15,709 bases of DNA, from positions 1-15,709 of the forward strand of contig USJW01000112.1 in NCBI GenBank assembly GCA_900555045.1. The letters are read 5' to 3'. Of this stretch, positions 6,834-14,236 are shown in pieces (the first letter of the stretch is position 1; every line of letters begins with the position of its first letter). A program made the position numbers and the translations under genes. The stretch comes from an uncultured Clostridium sp. GTDB lineage: Bacteria; Bacillota; Clostridia; Lachnospirales; Lachnospiraceae. Below the pieces are notes generated by a model. That model worked only from the letters and a program-made list of their open reading frames with translations. It made no database searches and was not told the origin of the DNA.

Positions 6834-7934
6834 ATGAAAAAATATAACTATGTTCTGGTGGGAAGCGGCCTGTACGCGGGCGTGTTTGCCTGGTATGCGA
6901 AAAAGCAGGGGAAGACCTGCCTGGTGGTGGAGCGCAGGGACCACATCGGCGGAAACGTGTACTGTGAGGACGTGGAGGGGATCCATGTGCACAAGTACGG
7001 CGCCCACATTTTCCACACCAGCAACCGTAAGGTGTGGGATTTCGTGAATTCCCTGGCGGAGTTCAACCGCTACACCAACAGCCCGGTTGCCAACTATAAG
7101 GGCGAGATGTACAACATGCCCTTTAACATGAACACCTTCAGCAAAATGTGGGGCGTGTGCACGCCCGCGCAGGCGAAGGCCAAGATCGACGAGCAGCGTG
7201 CCGGCGTGACCGGGGAGCCGAAAAACCTGGAGGAGCAGGCCATCAGCCTGGTGGGCCGGGATATCTACGAGAAGCTGGTGAAGGGGTACACGGAGAAGCA
7301 GTGGGGGCGTGACTGCACGGAGCTGCCCGCCTTTATCATCAAGCGGCTGCCAGTGCGCTACACCTACGACAACAACTATTTCAACGATTTATATCAGGGA
7401 ATCCCCATCGGTGGGTATAATGTGATTATCGACAAGCTGTTCGAGGGCTGTGAGATCGAGACCGGTGCAGACTACCTGGAGAACAAGGAGCACTACGACA
7501 GCTTAGGCGAGACGGTGGTGTACACTGGAACCATCGACGCCTACTACGGATACCGGTTCGGAAAGCTGGAGTACCGCTCCCTGCACTTTGAGCCCGAGGT
7601 GCTGGACGAGGAGAACCACCAGGGCGTGGCCGTGGTGAACTACACGGACCGCGAGACCCCATACACGCGAATCATCGAGCACAAGCACTTCGAGTTCGGC
7701 ACACAGCCGAAGACCGTCATCACCAAGGAGTACCCGGTGAGCTGGCAGGAGGGGATGGAGCCCTACTATCCGGTCAACGACGAGAAAAACCAGGCGCTGT
7801 ACCGCAAGTACGCCGAGCTGGCGGCTGGGGAGCCCAACGTGATTTTCGGCGGACGGCTGGGTGAGTACAAGTATTATGACATGGACAAGGTGATCGAGTC
7901 CGCTATGCGCAAGGCGGAGGAAATCTTTGGCTGA
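6834..7934 (+). CDS. glf: UDP-galactopyranose mutase
   Basis: This is a 366-residue cytoplasmic FAD enzyme that interconverts UDP-galactopyranose and UDP-galactofuranose, supplying Galf for cell-surface glycans. The N-terminal dinucleotide fold is VLVGSGLYAGVFA (residues 7-19), followed by the flavin-binding VVERRDHIGGNVYCED and the substrate-loop VHKYGAHIFHT. KGYTEKQWG (about 150-158) carries the uracil-stacking Trp. Two conserved arginines are visible, Arg175 in LPVRYTYDNNYF and Arg279 in PYTRIIEHKHFE, and GRLGEYKYYDMDKVI closes the protein. Length is standard. ATG 6834 is preferred over TTG 6825, which leaves no room after AAGGAG (6818-6823). It is the first gene of a four-gene cassette; the next gene overlaps its stop codon. 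Confidence 0.96.
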   Translation: MKKYNYVLVGSGLYAGVFAWYAKKQGKTCLVVERRDHIGGNVYCEDVEGIHVHKYGAHIFHTSNRKVWDFVNSLAEFNRYTNSPVANYKGEMYNMPFNMNTFSKMWGVCTPAQAKAKIDEQRAGVTGEPKNLEEQAISLVGRDIYEKLVKGYTEKQWGRDCTELPAFIIKRLPVRYTYDNNYFNDLYQGIPIGGYNVIIDKLFEGCEIETGADYLENKEHYDSLGETVVYTGTIDAYYGYRFGKLEYRSLHFEPEVLDEENHQGVAVVNYTDRETPYTRIIEHKHFEFGTQPKTVITKEYPVSWQEGMEPYYPVNDEKNQALYRKYAELAAGEPNVIFGGRLGEYKYYDMDKVIESAMRKAEEIFG

Positions 7935-9045
7935 TGTCCGGAATCAGGCGGGAGATATGCAGAATAGCGATGCAACGATTACAGTGCTTGTAGCCGCCTA
8001 CAACGGCGAAGCTTATATAGGAGAACAGCTGGATTCCATCCTGGCCCAGAGCCAGGGTGGAATCCGCATTCTGGTGTCCGACGACTGCTCAAGGGACCGC
8101 ACGCCGGAGATACTTAAGGCCTACGCGGCCCGCTACCCGGAGCAGGTGGCGGTGATTTGCCGTGAGAAGCCGTCCGGGGGGGCTGCGGCGCATTTTCTGG
8201 GGCTTTTGCAGGAGATGGCGCGGGGAGAAGACGGGGCAGCGGAGCCGTTTGGCAGGGCGCCGGAAAATTTGGGGAGCACGGGTTCGCCGGAGACGGCAAA
8301 GTTCCGGGGCGGTGGAGCTTCCTTCGGGGCGCCCGGCCTTCTCGCCAGTCTGTCCCACTCAGACTATTTCATGCTCAGCGACCAGGACGACGTGTGGCTG
8401 CCGGATAAGGCGGAAAAGCTCCTGGCGCGGATGCGGGAGCTGGAGCGGGAGCGCGGGGCGGACACGCCGGTTTTAGTGCACTCGGATCTGGCGGTGGTGG
8501 ACGAGAAGCTGCGGGTCCTGGCCCACAGTTTCTTTAAATACCAGAAGATCACTCCCGGCCGGACAAAGCTGCCCCAGCTCCTGGTGCAGAACAATGTGAC
8601 CGGCGGGGCGGTGATGCTTAACCGGGCCTTTCTGCCGCTTCTTGGGACGCTGCCGCAGGTGTGCCTGATGCACGACGCGTGGCTGGCGCTCCTGGCCAGC
8701 TGTTTCGGGGCGATCGGCTGGGTGAATGAGCCGCTGTATTTGTACCGGCAGCACGGCAAAAACACTCTGGGAGCGGAGAAGGGGGACAACCTGGAGGGGG
8801 TTGAGAGGCGCCTTAAGGATGGCGGCGAAGCCAGGGAGAACTACCGGAAAATGTTTGGCCAGGCGGCCAGCCTTCTGGAGCTCTTTCCCGACCGGCTGAG
8901 CGGAGAACAGAAGGAGATTCTCCGGGCGTTCGCCGGGATCCCGCGCCTGGGCCGCCTGGGCCGGATGCGGACCATTCTGCGGTACGGGTTCACCAAGAAC
9001 ACATTTCTGCGGACCCTGGGCCAGATGCTCATGATCGGGGACTGA
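7927..9045 (+). CDS. Family 2 glycosyltransferase, rhamnosyltransferase-like
   Basis: This is a 372-residue GT-A fold, inverting glycosyltransferase of family GT2, probably acting at the cytoplasmic membrane face on a growing glycan. Seen: ITVLVAAYNGEAYIGEQLDSIL at the N-terminus, VSDDCSRDRTPEI, the metal-binding FMLSDQDDVWLPDK, NNVTGGAVMLNR, the acceptor-region HDAWLALLAS, and NEPLYLYRQHGKN. This subgroup is often annotated as alpha-1,3-rhamnosyltransferase, but the sugar is not predictable. Between the conserved AAHFLGLLQEMA and DYFMLSDQDD lies a Gly/Ala/Ser-rich stretch (residues about 100-142), longer than expected. TTG 7927 has GGAGG 6 bases upstream and overlaps glf by 8 bases; ATG 7957 (10 residues shorter) is a real alternative with a closer, weaker site. 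Confidence 0.87.
   Translation: MADVRNQAGDMQNSDATITVLVAAYNGEAYIGEQLDSILAQSQGGIRILVSDDCSRDRTPEILKAYAARYPEQVAVICREKPSGGAAAHFLGLLQEMARGEDGAAEPFGRAPENLGSTGSPETAKFRGGGASFGAPGLLASLSHSDYFMLSDQDDVWLPDKAEKLLARMRELERERGADTPVLVHSDLAVVDEKLRVLAHSFFKYQKITPGRTKLPQLLVQNNVTGGAVMLNRAFLPLLGTLPQVCLMHDAWLALLASCFGAIGWVNEPLYLYRQHGKNTLGAEKGDNLEGVERRLKDGGEARENYRKMFGQAASLLELFPDRLSGEQKEILRAFAGIPRLGRLGRMRTILRYGFTKNTFLRTLGQMLMIGD
8224..8352 (+). other. In-frame low-complexity insertion in the glycosyltransferase
   Basis: Codons about 100-142 encode Gly, Ala, Ser, Pro and charged residues that interrupt the GT2 fold between two conserved blocks. The DNA includes an imperfect inverted repeat: CCGGAAAATTT (8260-8270) against AAAGTTCCGG (8298-8307). 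A small GCCG-GAGA-CGGC hairpin (8286-8297) sits between the arms. The 12-mer GCGCCGGAAAAT (8257-8268) also occurs at the end of the tandem array upstream of treP (2991-3002). This could be a palindromic repeat that landed in frame, or simply a drifting loop. Confidence 0.4.
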
Positions 9046-9079
9046 GATTTGAGGAATAACGGAAAGGAAGTAGCGTGCA

Positions 9080-10198
9080 GTGAAGGAAATCGGCAATGAG
9101 ACGGATGGGCAGATGAGCGCGGCGGCCCGCGCCTGGCGGGAGGCGGTGCGCCTGGCAGAGCAGCAGGCGGATCTGGAGAGACAGGTGGCCCCGGAGCAGC
9201 AGGCGGCCTCCGAGCAGCAGGCGGCCCCAGGGGAGCGTGCTCCCCTTGTGAGCATCTGCTGCATCACCTACAACCATGGCCCGTACATCCGGGACGCGCT
9301 GGAGGGCTTTCTGAGCCAGAAGGTGAATTTTCCCATCGAGATCCTGATCCACGACGACGCTTCCAGCGACGAGACGCCGGAGATCATCAGAGAGTACCAG
9401 GCGCGCTACCCACAGGTGATAAAGCCCATTCTGCGGACGGAGAACCAGTACTCCAAGGGGATCTCCAACATCAGCGTGTTTAATTTCCCGCGGGCCAGGG
9501 GGAAATACATCGCCATGTGCGAGGGCGACGACTACTGGATTGATCCGGGGAAACTGCAGGCCCAAGTGGACTACCTGGAGGCCCACCCGGACTGCGCACT
9601 GTGCATCCACAGCGCAAGGATTGAGTCGGTGGACGGGTCGCGGCCGCTGGGGCGCATGCGCCCGTACACGCAGGACCGCGTGATATCCCCGGAGGAGATC
9701 GTGGACAAAACCACCGGCTATCCCACCGCGTCCATGGTGTTCCCGGCCAGGATCATGAAGGAGCTGCCGGACTACTATCTGGACTGCCCGGTTGGGGATA
9801 TCCCCATGCAGCTGATGATGGCCTGCCAGGGGTATGCCTACTATATGGACCGCGACATGAGCGTGTACCGGGTGGGCGTGGCCAGCTCATGGACGAACCT
9901 GATGAAGCAGGGGGACTACGAGCGCAAGCAGCGGCGGTACTACGAGGATATGCGGGAGATGTACCAGGCGTTTGACCGGGAGAGCGGCGGCCGCTTTCAC
10001 CGGGAGGCCATGCGGGCCGCGGACCGGATTTATTTTCTGACCCAGGTGAACACCAAGCACTATGACCGGGTGCTGAGCCGGGAGTACCGGGAATTTTTCC
10101 GGGAGCTGGACGGGCGCACACGCTTTTTCATCCGCTTCGAGTCCATGGCCCCGGGGCTGTACCGCCTGCTTCAGCGGCTGGTGCGCGGGACAAACTGA
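9080..10198 (+). CDS. Family 2 glycosyltransferase with hexapeptide-repeat N-terminus
   Basis: This is a 372-residue GT2 glycosyltransferase. The catalytic domain begins at about residue 55: LVSICCITYNHGPYIRDALEGF, EILIHDDASSDETPEII, and the nucleotide-sugar/metal site MCEGDDYWIDPGKLQ with CALCIHSA following. The C-terminal third (about 240-372) is rich in Arg/Tyr/Glu and has no obvious membrane span. Donor and acceptor are unknown. Residues 1-54 are an unusual charged Ala/Gln-rich extension with a 6-residue repeat. The GTG at 9080 has GGAAG (9066-9070) 9 bases upstream; an in-frame ATG at 9113 would still include the repeats. The 34-base gap from the previous gene and 29-base gap to the next fit an operon with glf and the flippase. 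Confidence 0.87.
   Translation: MKEIGNETDGQMSAAARAWREAVRLAEQQADLERQVAPEQQAASEQQAAPGERAPLVSICCITYNHGPYIRDALEGFLSQKVNFPIEILIHDDASSDETPEIIREYQARYPQVIKPILRTENQYSKGISNISVFNFPRARGKYIAMCEGDDYWIDPGKLQAQVDYLEAHPDCALCIHSARIESVDGSRPLGRMRPYTQDRVISPEEIVDKTTGYPTASMVFPARIMKELPDYYLDCPVGDIPMQLMMACQGYAYYMDRDMSVYRVGVASSWTNLMKQGDYERKQRRYYEDMREMYQAFDRESGGRFHREAMRAADRIYFLTQVNTKHYDRVLSREYREFFRELDGRTRFFIRFESMAPGLYRLLQRLVRGTN
9158..9229 (+). repeat. Four 18-bp in-frame repeats encoding hexapeptides
   Basis: Four consecutive 18-base units encode EQQADL, ERQVAP, EQQAAS and EQQAAP (residues 27-50 of the glycosyltransferase). The 13-mer GAGCAGCAGGCGG is exact at 9158, 9194 and 9212, all in register. Because the unit is a multiple of three, copy-number changes would lengthen or shorten the N-terminus without shifting frame. 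Confidence 0.8.
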
Positions 10199-10227
10199 CG
10201 GATGAGCGGAAAGAGAGGAAACACATT

Positions 10228-11682
10228 TTGGCGGATACGGAGATGAAGGACAAGGTCCTAAAGGGCTTGTTCTGGAAGATAATGGAAAATGGAGGCTCCC
10301 AGGGGATCCAGTTTGTGATCGCCATCATTCTGGCGCGCCTTCTGACCCCGGCGGAGTACGGCCTGGTGGGGATTATCATGATCTTCATCACCATCGCAAA
10401 CGTGGTGGTGCAGAACGGCTTTTCCACGGCCCTGATCCAGAAAAAACACTCGGACGAGGTGGACTTTTCGTCCGTATTTTATTTCAGCCTCCTGATCGCC
10501 GCTGCCATGTATGTGGTGCTGTTCGCAGCTGCCCCCTCCATCGCGGCGTTCTACCGGAACGATGTGCTGACGCCGATCGTGCGGATCCTGGCCGTGGTGT
10601 TGTTTCCGGGCGCTGTGATCGCGGTTCAGACCGCCTACGTCTCGCGGAAGATGGAGTTTAAGGGACTGTTCAAGGCCACCATGGCGGCGGTGCTGGTGTC
10701 CGGCGCCATCAGCGTGTTTATGGCGTACCGGGGCCTCGGGGTCTGGGCCATGGTGGGACAGCAGGTTTCCTATTATCTGGCGCTGATGTGCAGCCTGTTT
10801 GTGACCGTGACCTGGAGGCCCAAGCTGGTGTTCGCCATGGGGCGGATCCGCACCATGCTGGCCTTCGGCTGGAAGCTTCTGTTCGCGGCGCTGATCGATA
10901 CGCTGTTCAACAACCTGTACGGCCTGATCATCGGAAAGATCTACAATGAGGAGCTCTTGGGCGCGTACAACCGGGGCGACCAGTTTCCCAAGCTGATCGT
11001 CAACAACCTGGGGGCCGCGATCCAGTCGGTCCTTCTGCCCGCCTTCTCCGCGCGGCAGGGGGACATCGCCCAGGTGCGCAGCATGGTGCGCCGGGCCATC
11101 CGGACCAGCTCCTTTCTGGTTCTGCCCATGCTGTTCGGCCTGTTCGCGGTGGCGGACACCATGGTGGCCGCGCTGCTGGGGGAAAAGTGGCTGATCTGCG
11201 TGCCCTACCTGCGGATCATGTGCGTGGCCTACTCCTTCTGGCCGATCCACATCACTAACCTGCAGGCTATCAACGCGGTGGGGCGCAGCGATGTATTTTT
11301 GAAGCTGGAGATCGTCAAGAAGACGGTGGGAATCCTCGGGCTGGTGATCGGTGTGAACTTTAGCCCGATCATTCTGGTGTCCATCAAGGCGGTCATCGAT
11401 TTCCTGTGCACCTTCATCAACGCCTGGCCCAACAAAAAGCTGCTGGGCTACAGCATCGGGAGCCAGTGGATGGACATCATGCCGTCCATGGCGCTGTCCC
11501 TCGTGATGTGCGCGGCGGTCTACCTCCTGCAGTTTGTGTTGCCGGGCGGCGCGTGGATGAAGCTGACCGTCCAGATCATCGCCGGGGCTGTGATTTACGG
11601 CGGACTTGCCTGGATGTTCCGGGTGGAGAGCTTTCAGTATCTGGTGGGGATGGTTAAGGCGCGGATTGGGAAAAAGGAATAA
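10228..11682 (+). CDS. Polysaccharide flippase, Wzx-like (MOP superfamily)
   Basis: This is a 484-residue polytopic membrane protein with about 12-14 hydrophobic segments. It would flip lipid-linked oligosaccharide units across the cytoplasmic membrane. Family features: VLKGLFWKIMENGGSQGIQFVIAIILARLLTPAEYG at the N-terminus (residues about 9-44), then FSTALIQKKHSDEVDFSSVF, GLGVWAMVGQQ, YNRGDQFPKLIVNNLGAAI, and an interrupted hydrophobic C-terminus. This matches the WzxC/TuaB group of exporters. The TTG at 10228 has AGAGG (10214-10218) 9 bases upstream; ATG 10243 is an alternative that removes five residues. It is the last gene of the cassette and is followed by a hairpin. A polymerase and a priming transferase are missing, so the pathway must be completed elsewhere, or the cassette modifies an existing glycan. 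Confidence 0.9.
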   Translation: MADTEMKDKVLKGLFWKIMENGGSQGIQFVIAIILARLLTPAEYGLVGIIMIFITIANVVVQNGFSTALIQKKHSDEVDFSSVFYFSLLIAAAMYVVLFAAAPSIAAFYRNDVLTPIVRILAVVLFPGAVIAVQTAYVSRKMEFKGLFKATMAAVLVSGAISVFMAYRGLGVWAMVGQQVSYYLALMCSLFVTVTWRPKLVFAMGRIRTMLAFGWKLLFAALIDTLFNNLYGLIIGKIYNEELLGAYNRGDQFPKLIVNNLGAAIQSVLLPAFSARQGDIAQVRSMVRRAIRTSSFLVLPMLFGLFAVADTMVAALLGEKWLICVPYLRIMCVAYSFWPIHITNLQAINAVGRSDVFLKLEIVKKTVGILGLVIGVNFSPIILVSIKAVIDFLCTFINAWPNKKLLGYSIGSQWMDIMPSMALSLVMCAAVYLLQFVLPGGAWMKLTVQIIAGAVIYGGLAWMFRVESFQYLVGMVKARIGKKE

Positions 11683-11692
11683 TGGAAGGGGA

Positions 11693-11721
11693 GAGGCGGA
11701 CTTAGGGTTTAAGTCCGCTTC
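11693..11721 (+). terminator. Hairpin after the flippase gene, probable weak terminator
   Basis: GAGGCGGACTTA (11693-11704) pairs with TAAGTCCGCTTC (11710-11721), including one G-T pair, around a 5-base loop. It lies 10 bases after the flippase stop codon. Only a poor T tract follows (CTCTTG), so it may act as a 3' stabiliser or be Rho-assisted. The following bases form the -35 of the next promoter. Confidence 0.55.
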
Positions 11722-11724
11722 CTC

Positions 11725-11753
11725 TTGCCAGATGGACCCAGGAAGGTTATTAT
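11725..11753 (+). promoter_or_regulatory. Promoter of the ornithine cyclodeaminase-like operon
   Basis: TTGCCA (11725-11730) and TATTAT (11748-11753) have a 17-base spacer. The start would be near 11760, giving a short leader. No clear direct or inverted repeat that could be the AraC regulator's site is seen at this promoter. Confidence 0.55.
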
Positions 11754-11788
11754 TAAGTTTATAAGACCAGCACAGAAAGGAAGCAGAC

Positions 11789-12889
11789 ATGTCATTTAAA
11801 ATACCTGAATATCATCATCCGGATTTCACAAAACCGGAGTTTGTAAACGCACCTGACGTAAAGTACGAGGCGGTGGAGATCGATGGCGTTGCGCCGGAGT
11901 ATTTCCACAGCACCTCCATGTATCCCGAGTACTTCAAGATCGACGGCAAGTGGGTTCTGGCCGAGGAGAGCCGCATGGACTCCAGCGTGGTCATCTGCGA
12001 CGACGGCCATCTGGAGGTGGTGGAGAACCGCAACCTAAAGAAGGGCGACAAGGTCATCCTGGGCCGCAGCGAGAAGTGCGAGGAGGGCATCTACATGCAC
12101 TGTAACGGCTTTACGGCTGAGGGGGACGAGATGGACGACCAGTTCGTGTTCCGCCAGGGGAGAAGCCGCGAGACCTCCTACGCGCGGGATTACGACAATT
12201 TATTTGAGCTGCTGCGCCATGAGCGTGAGCACGGAAATATCGTGTGGGTGATGGGCCCGGCCTTCTCCTTCGACTACGACGCCCGCGCGGCGATGCAGGC
12301 GCTGGTTGAGAACGGCTACGCCCACGGCCTGATGGCGGGCAACGCCCTGGCGACCCACGACCTGGAGGGCGCGCTGCTACACACGGCGCTGGGCCAGGAC
12401 ATCTACACCCAGAAGTCCCAGCCGAACGGCCACTACAACCACTTGGACGTGATCAACAAGGTGCGCCGCAGCGGCTCGATCCCGCAGTTCATCGAGGACT
12501 ACAAGATCGACAACGGAATCATCTACAGCTGCGTGAAGCACAACGTGCCGATCGTGCTGACCGGCTCCATCCGCGACGACGGCCCGATGCCTGAGGTGAT
12601 CGGCGACGCGTACAAGGGGCAGAGCGAGATGAGAAACCTGGTGAAAAAGTCCACCACGGTGATCTGCCTGGCGACCATGTTACACACCATCGCCACCGGA
12701 AACATGACCCCGTCCTTCCGCGTGATGCCGGACGGCGAGATCCGGCCGGTGTACCTATACACGGTGGATGCGGACGAGTTTGTGGTGAACAAGCTGTTAG
12801 ACCGCGGAAGCCTGTCGGCGACCACGATTGTCACTAATGTTCAGGACTTTATCTCGATCGTAGCCAAGGGGCTGGGAGTGATGAAATAA
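11789..12889 (+). CDS. Archaeal-type ornithine cyclodeaminase family protein (LOR/SDH, AgrE C-terminal-like)
   Basis: This is a 366-residue soluble protein resembling the TIGR00300 family. Methanogen members convert ornithine to proline plus ammonia using NAD, and the same domain is the C-terminal half of cyanobacterial arginine dihydrolase AgrE/ArgZ. Seen: an N-terminal region with GRSEKCEEGIYMHCNGF; the nucleotide-binding-like HGNIVWVMGPAFSFDYDARA (about 151-170); LMAGNALATHDLEGALLHTALG; the signature VKHNVPIVLTGSIRDDGPMP; LATMLHTIATGNMTP; and a C-terminal DRGSLSATTIVTNVQDF. The arginine dihydrolase half is absent, so it would act on ornithine directly. ATG 11789 has AGGA 7 bases upstream. 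It is the first gene of an operon with the membrane protein, 4 bases apart. Activity on ornithine is inferred from family resemblance recalled from memory; lysine-ketoglutarate reductase/saccharopine dehydrogenase function is unlikely. Confidence 0.75.
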   Translation: MSFKIPEYHHPDFTKPEFVNAPDVKYEAVEIDGVAPEYFHSTSMYPEYFKIDGKWVLAEESRMDSSVVICDDGHLEVVENRNLKKGDKVILGRSEKCEEGIYMHCNGFTAEGDEMDDQFVFRQGRSRETSYARDYDNLFELLRHEREHGNIVWVMGPAFSFDYDARAAMQALVENGYAHGLMAGNALATHDLEGALLHTALGQDIYTQKSQPNGHYNHLDVINKVRRSGSIPQFIEDYKIDNGIIYSCVKHNVPIVLTGSIRDDGPMPEVIGDAYKGQSEMRNLVKKSTTVICLATMLHTIATGNMTPSFRVMPDGEIRPVYLYTVDADEFVVNKLLDRGSLSATTIVTNVQDFISIVAKGLGVMK

Positions 12890-12893
12890 GACG

Positions 12894-14099
12894 ATGACCG
12901 GGTATCTTTTGAAGAAGTGCGGTAAGCGGGAGGACGCGCCGGCTATAAACGGCTATGTGCCGGCTGTGGGCTGGGAGAGCATTGTTTTTATTGGAGTTTT
13001 CGCGTCCTTTTTCGCTGTTGTGGGGAGCAGAATGGGGGCGGTGAACATGGTGAACACCATGATGAACACTGCTTACCGGCTGCTTCAGGATACGGTTTTT
13101 TACATTATGGCGATCGCGGTGCTGGCGGGGGCGATTTCGGGGCTTTTGACGGAGTTCGGGGTGGTGGCCCTGATCAACCGCCTGCTGAGCTCCCTAATGG
13201 AGCCGCTCTATCACCTGCCGGGCGCCAGCATCCTGGGGGTTTTGGCCACCTATCTGTCGGACAACCCGGCGATTCTCACGCTGGCCGACGATTCGGGCTT
13301 CCGGTGCTTCTTTAAGAAGTACCAGCTGCCGGCCCTGACCAACCTGGGGACATCCTTCGGCATGGGGATGATTATCACCACGTACATGATCGGTCTTAAG
13401 GGCCCCGGCGGGGCGAACTTTATAAAGGCCGCCCTGATCGGAAACCTGGGGGCCATTGTGGGCAGCATCGTGAGCGTGCGCCTGATGCTGCATTTTACAA
13501 AGAAGCGCTATGGGACGGAGGAATACTGCCGCTGTGACGGGGACGAGGTGGTGGACATCCGCAAATACCGGAAGGTGCGCGAGGGAAATATCAGCGCCCG
13601 GTTTATGCAGGCCATGCTGGACGGCGGAAACAGCGGCGTTCAGATGGGACTCACCATCATCCCCGGCGTGCTCATCATCTGCACCATGGTGCTCATGCTG
13701 ACCAACGGAGCGGGCGCGGGGGGCGCCTACACGGGGGCGGCCTACGAGGGGATCGCGTTTCTTCCCTGGGTGGGCGCGAAGCTCAATCCGGTGTTAAAGC
13801 CGCTGTTCGGGTTCACCAGCCCGGAGGCCATCGCGGTTCCCGTGACGGCCCTGGGGGCGGCGGGCGCGTCCATCGGACTGATTCCGCCCATGATCCGGAG
13901 CGGACTTGCCGTGGGCAACGACATTGCGGTATTCACCGCCATGTGCATGTGCTGGAGCGGATATCTGAGCACCCACGTGGCGATGATGGACAGCCTGCAC
14001 TGCAGCGACATGACCGGAAAGGCAATATTCAGCCACACCATCGGCGGTCTGGTGGCGGGCATCGCGGCCCACTGGATTTATGTGCTGATTGTGCTGTGA
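12894..14099 (+). CDS. Multi-pass membrane protein, Gate/nucleoside-recognition-like (CD0519/CD1768-type)
   Basis: This is a 401-residue integral membrane protein with about 9-10 hydrophobic segments. Two blocks look like related halves of a Gate-type fold: IMAIAVLAGAISGLLTEFGVVALINRLLSS with ILGVLATYLSDNPAILTLA, and later LNPVLKPLFGFTSPEAIAVPVTALGAAGA. A hydrophilic loop with cysteines (YCRCDGDEVVDIRKYRKVR) lies near the middle. Gate proteins include nucleoside carriers and spore/SpmA-type proteins; this one resembles a clostridial family with no assigned substrate, and that naming is from memory. The ATG lies 4 bases after the upstream stop codon and has no good ribosome site, suggesting translational coupling to the cyclodeaminase-like gene. 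An amino-acid transport role is only a context inference. Confidence 0.72.
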   Translation: MTGYLLKKCGKREDAPAINGYVPAVGWESIVFIGVFASFFAVVGSRMGAVNMVNTMMNTAYRLLQDTVFYIMAIAVLAGAISGLLTEFGVVALINRLLSSLMEPLYHLPGASILGVLATYLSDNPAILTLADDSGFRCFFKKYQLPALTNLGTSFGMGMIITTYMIGLKGPGGANFIKAALIGNLGAIVGSIVSVRLMLHFTKKRYGTEEYCRCDGDEVVDIRKYRKVREGNISARFMQAMLDGGNSGVQMGLTIIPGVLIICTMVLMLTNGAGAGGAYTGAAYEGIAFLPWVGAKLNPVLKPLFGFTSPEAIAVPVTALGAAGASIGLIPPMIRSGLAVGNDIAVFTAMCMCWSGYLSTHVAMMDSLHCSDMTGKAIFSHTIGGLVAGIAAHWIYVLIVL

Positions 14100-14118
14100 C
14101 ATTGCAGTGACATTGCAG
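14097..14118 (+). repeat. Perfect 11-bp tandem duplication at the stop codon
   Basis: TGACATTGCAG occurs twice head to tail (14097-14107 and 14108-14118); the first TGA is the stop codon of the membrane protein. The duplication adds a second in-line TGA. It is probably a simple slippage event. Confidence 0.7.
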
Positions 14119-14146
14119 TGGCATAAAGATCAACTAAAAAATCAAT

Positions 14147-14228
14147 AAAAAGCGCGGATGCGCGTGAAGGCTGTGTCCGGCACCTCTTATGGGTGCCGGC
14201 CAGCCGTCATGCGCATCCGCGCTTTTTT
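14147..14228. terminator. Very long bidirectional terminator hairpin between convergent genes
   Basis: AAAAAGCGCGGATGCGC (14147-14163) pairs with GCGCATCCGCGCTTTTT (14211-14227). Pairing continues through GTGA/TCAT, one mismatch, GGCTG/CAGCC (14169-14173 and 14201-14205), a small internal loop, and CCGGCACC/GGTGCCGG (14177-14184 and 14192-14199). The loop is 7 bases. A T6 tract follows on the plus strand and a T5 tract on the minus strand, so it should stop transcription from both sides. Confidence 0.93.
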
Positions 14229-14236
14229 GACTTTGC

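Noticed and set aside
10258..11790. A 510-codon open frame on the minus strand opposite the flippase gene
   Set aside because: It is very rich in His, Gln, Asp and Arg with no hydrophobic core or family motif, and lies wholly antisense to a convincing Wzx-like gene. It is a codon-bias shadow.
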